Part shown: in pieces, positions 63,896 through 64,000 of the stretch
Layout of the letters: every line of letters begins with the position of its first letter
Numbering within the stretch: position 1 is the stretch's first letter
NCBI GenBank assembly: GCA_018873225.1
Contig: JAEILZ010000002.1
Span: 6,221,961-6,285,960, forward strand
Length of the DNA: 64,000 nucleotides
From: [Phialemoniopsis] sp. UDSM-2020
Taxonomy: Eukaryota; Ascomycota; Sordariomycetes; Thyridiales; Thyridiaceae
Reading direction: 5' to 3'
Position numbers and translations under genes: made by a program
Notes under the pieces: generated by a model
Database searches by the model: none
Told to the model about the DNA's origin: nothing
What the model saw: the letters and a program-made list of their open reading frames with translations, nothing else

Positions 63896-64000
63896 TTAGG
63901 GTTAGGGTTAGGGTTAGGGTTAGGGTTAGGGTTAGGGTTAGGGTTAGGGTTAGGGTTAGGGTTAGGGTTAGGGTTAGGGTTAGGGTTAGGGTTAGGGTTA
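63896..64000 (+). repeat. Telomere, (TTAGGG)n
   Basis: Seventeen perfect TTAGGG units plus TTA run to the end of the window; the G-rich strand points right, so this is the right end of a chromosome. The junction reads ATATTTTAGGG with no degenerate telomere variants. Confidence 0.98.

Noticed and set aside
1..64000. tRNA and rRNA genes
   Set aside because: I looked for the GGTTCGA box, cloverleaf ends and fungal 5S sequence in the gaps and found no convincing case. A covariance search would be decisive.

Overview
The window is the right-hand end of a chromosome from a filamentous ascomycete (Pezizomycotina, probably Sordariomycetes). The evidence is the fungal gene set (HET domain, UstYa/DUF3328, Zn2Cys6 regulators, DUF6604, GH75 chitosanase, AA8 cytochrome), short 50-90 bp GT-AG introns with CTAAC/CTGAC-like branch sites, and a terminal array of about 17.5 TTAGGG repeats. 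The telomere is preceded by about 3.6 kb of almost pure A/T sequence in which CpA, TpG and CpG are nearly absent, as expected after saturating repeat-induced point mutation (RIP). About 25 protein genes can be supported. Most were rebuilt as multi-exon models by reading splice sites and checking reading phase.

Layout. 0-16.2 kb is accessory and secretory: a UstYa-like oxidase-family protein, a GH75 chitosanase with duplicated Cys-rich tails, a secreted FAD-linked (BBE) oxidase, a purine nucleoside permease/NUP protein, a secreted exonuclease/endonuclease/phosphatase with two tandem beta-sandwich repeats, a rhodopsin-domain membrane protein and a broken MFS transporter remnant. 16.5-22.2 kb holds a HET protein, an F-box protein and a small protein with a ubiquitin-interacting-motif-like segment. 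23.5-31.7 kb holds two core genes, histone H2A.Z and a Pin4-like RRM+R3H RNA-binding protein, separated by 5 kb without genes. 33.4-45.2 kb is accessory again: an ankyrin protein divergent from a protein kinase (with an apparent one-base frameshift), a Zn2Cys6 regulator divergent from a Gfo/Idh/MocA oxidoreductase followed by an SDR, and a 972-residue DUF6604 protein. 45.7-52.5 kb is strongly core: striatin (STRIPAK), Rad14/XPA and Pho88/SND3, all on the minus strand. 52.8-60.2 kb holds an alpha/beta hydrolase, a lone AA8 cytochrome, a second Zn2Cys6 regulator and a six-exon PfkB sugar kinase that is the last gene before the AT-rich block. The rest is degenerate tandem repeats and the telomere.

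Functional themes. Several proteins would act outside the cell (chitosanase, FAD oxidase, EEP protein, AA8 cytochrome). Several belong to families tied to fungal non-self recognition or signalling (HET, ankyrin with a STAND-like N-terminus, kinase, DUF6604). The most unusual large-scale feature is that single-copy housekeeping genes (PHO88, RAD14, striatin) sit within 12-18 kb of the telomere, which suggests this end was reshaped fairly recently. I did not find a clearly new multi-gene system. The best leads are the kinase frameshift, the exon-module duplication in the chitosanase, the tandem-repeat EEP protein, the triple CGGATAT element, and the layered repeat families next to the telomere. 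All family calls are from reading the sequence; no searches were run.
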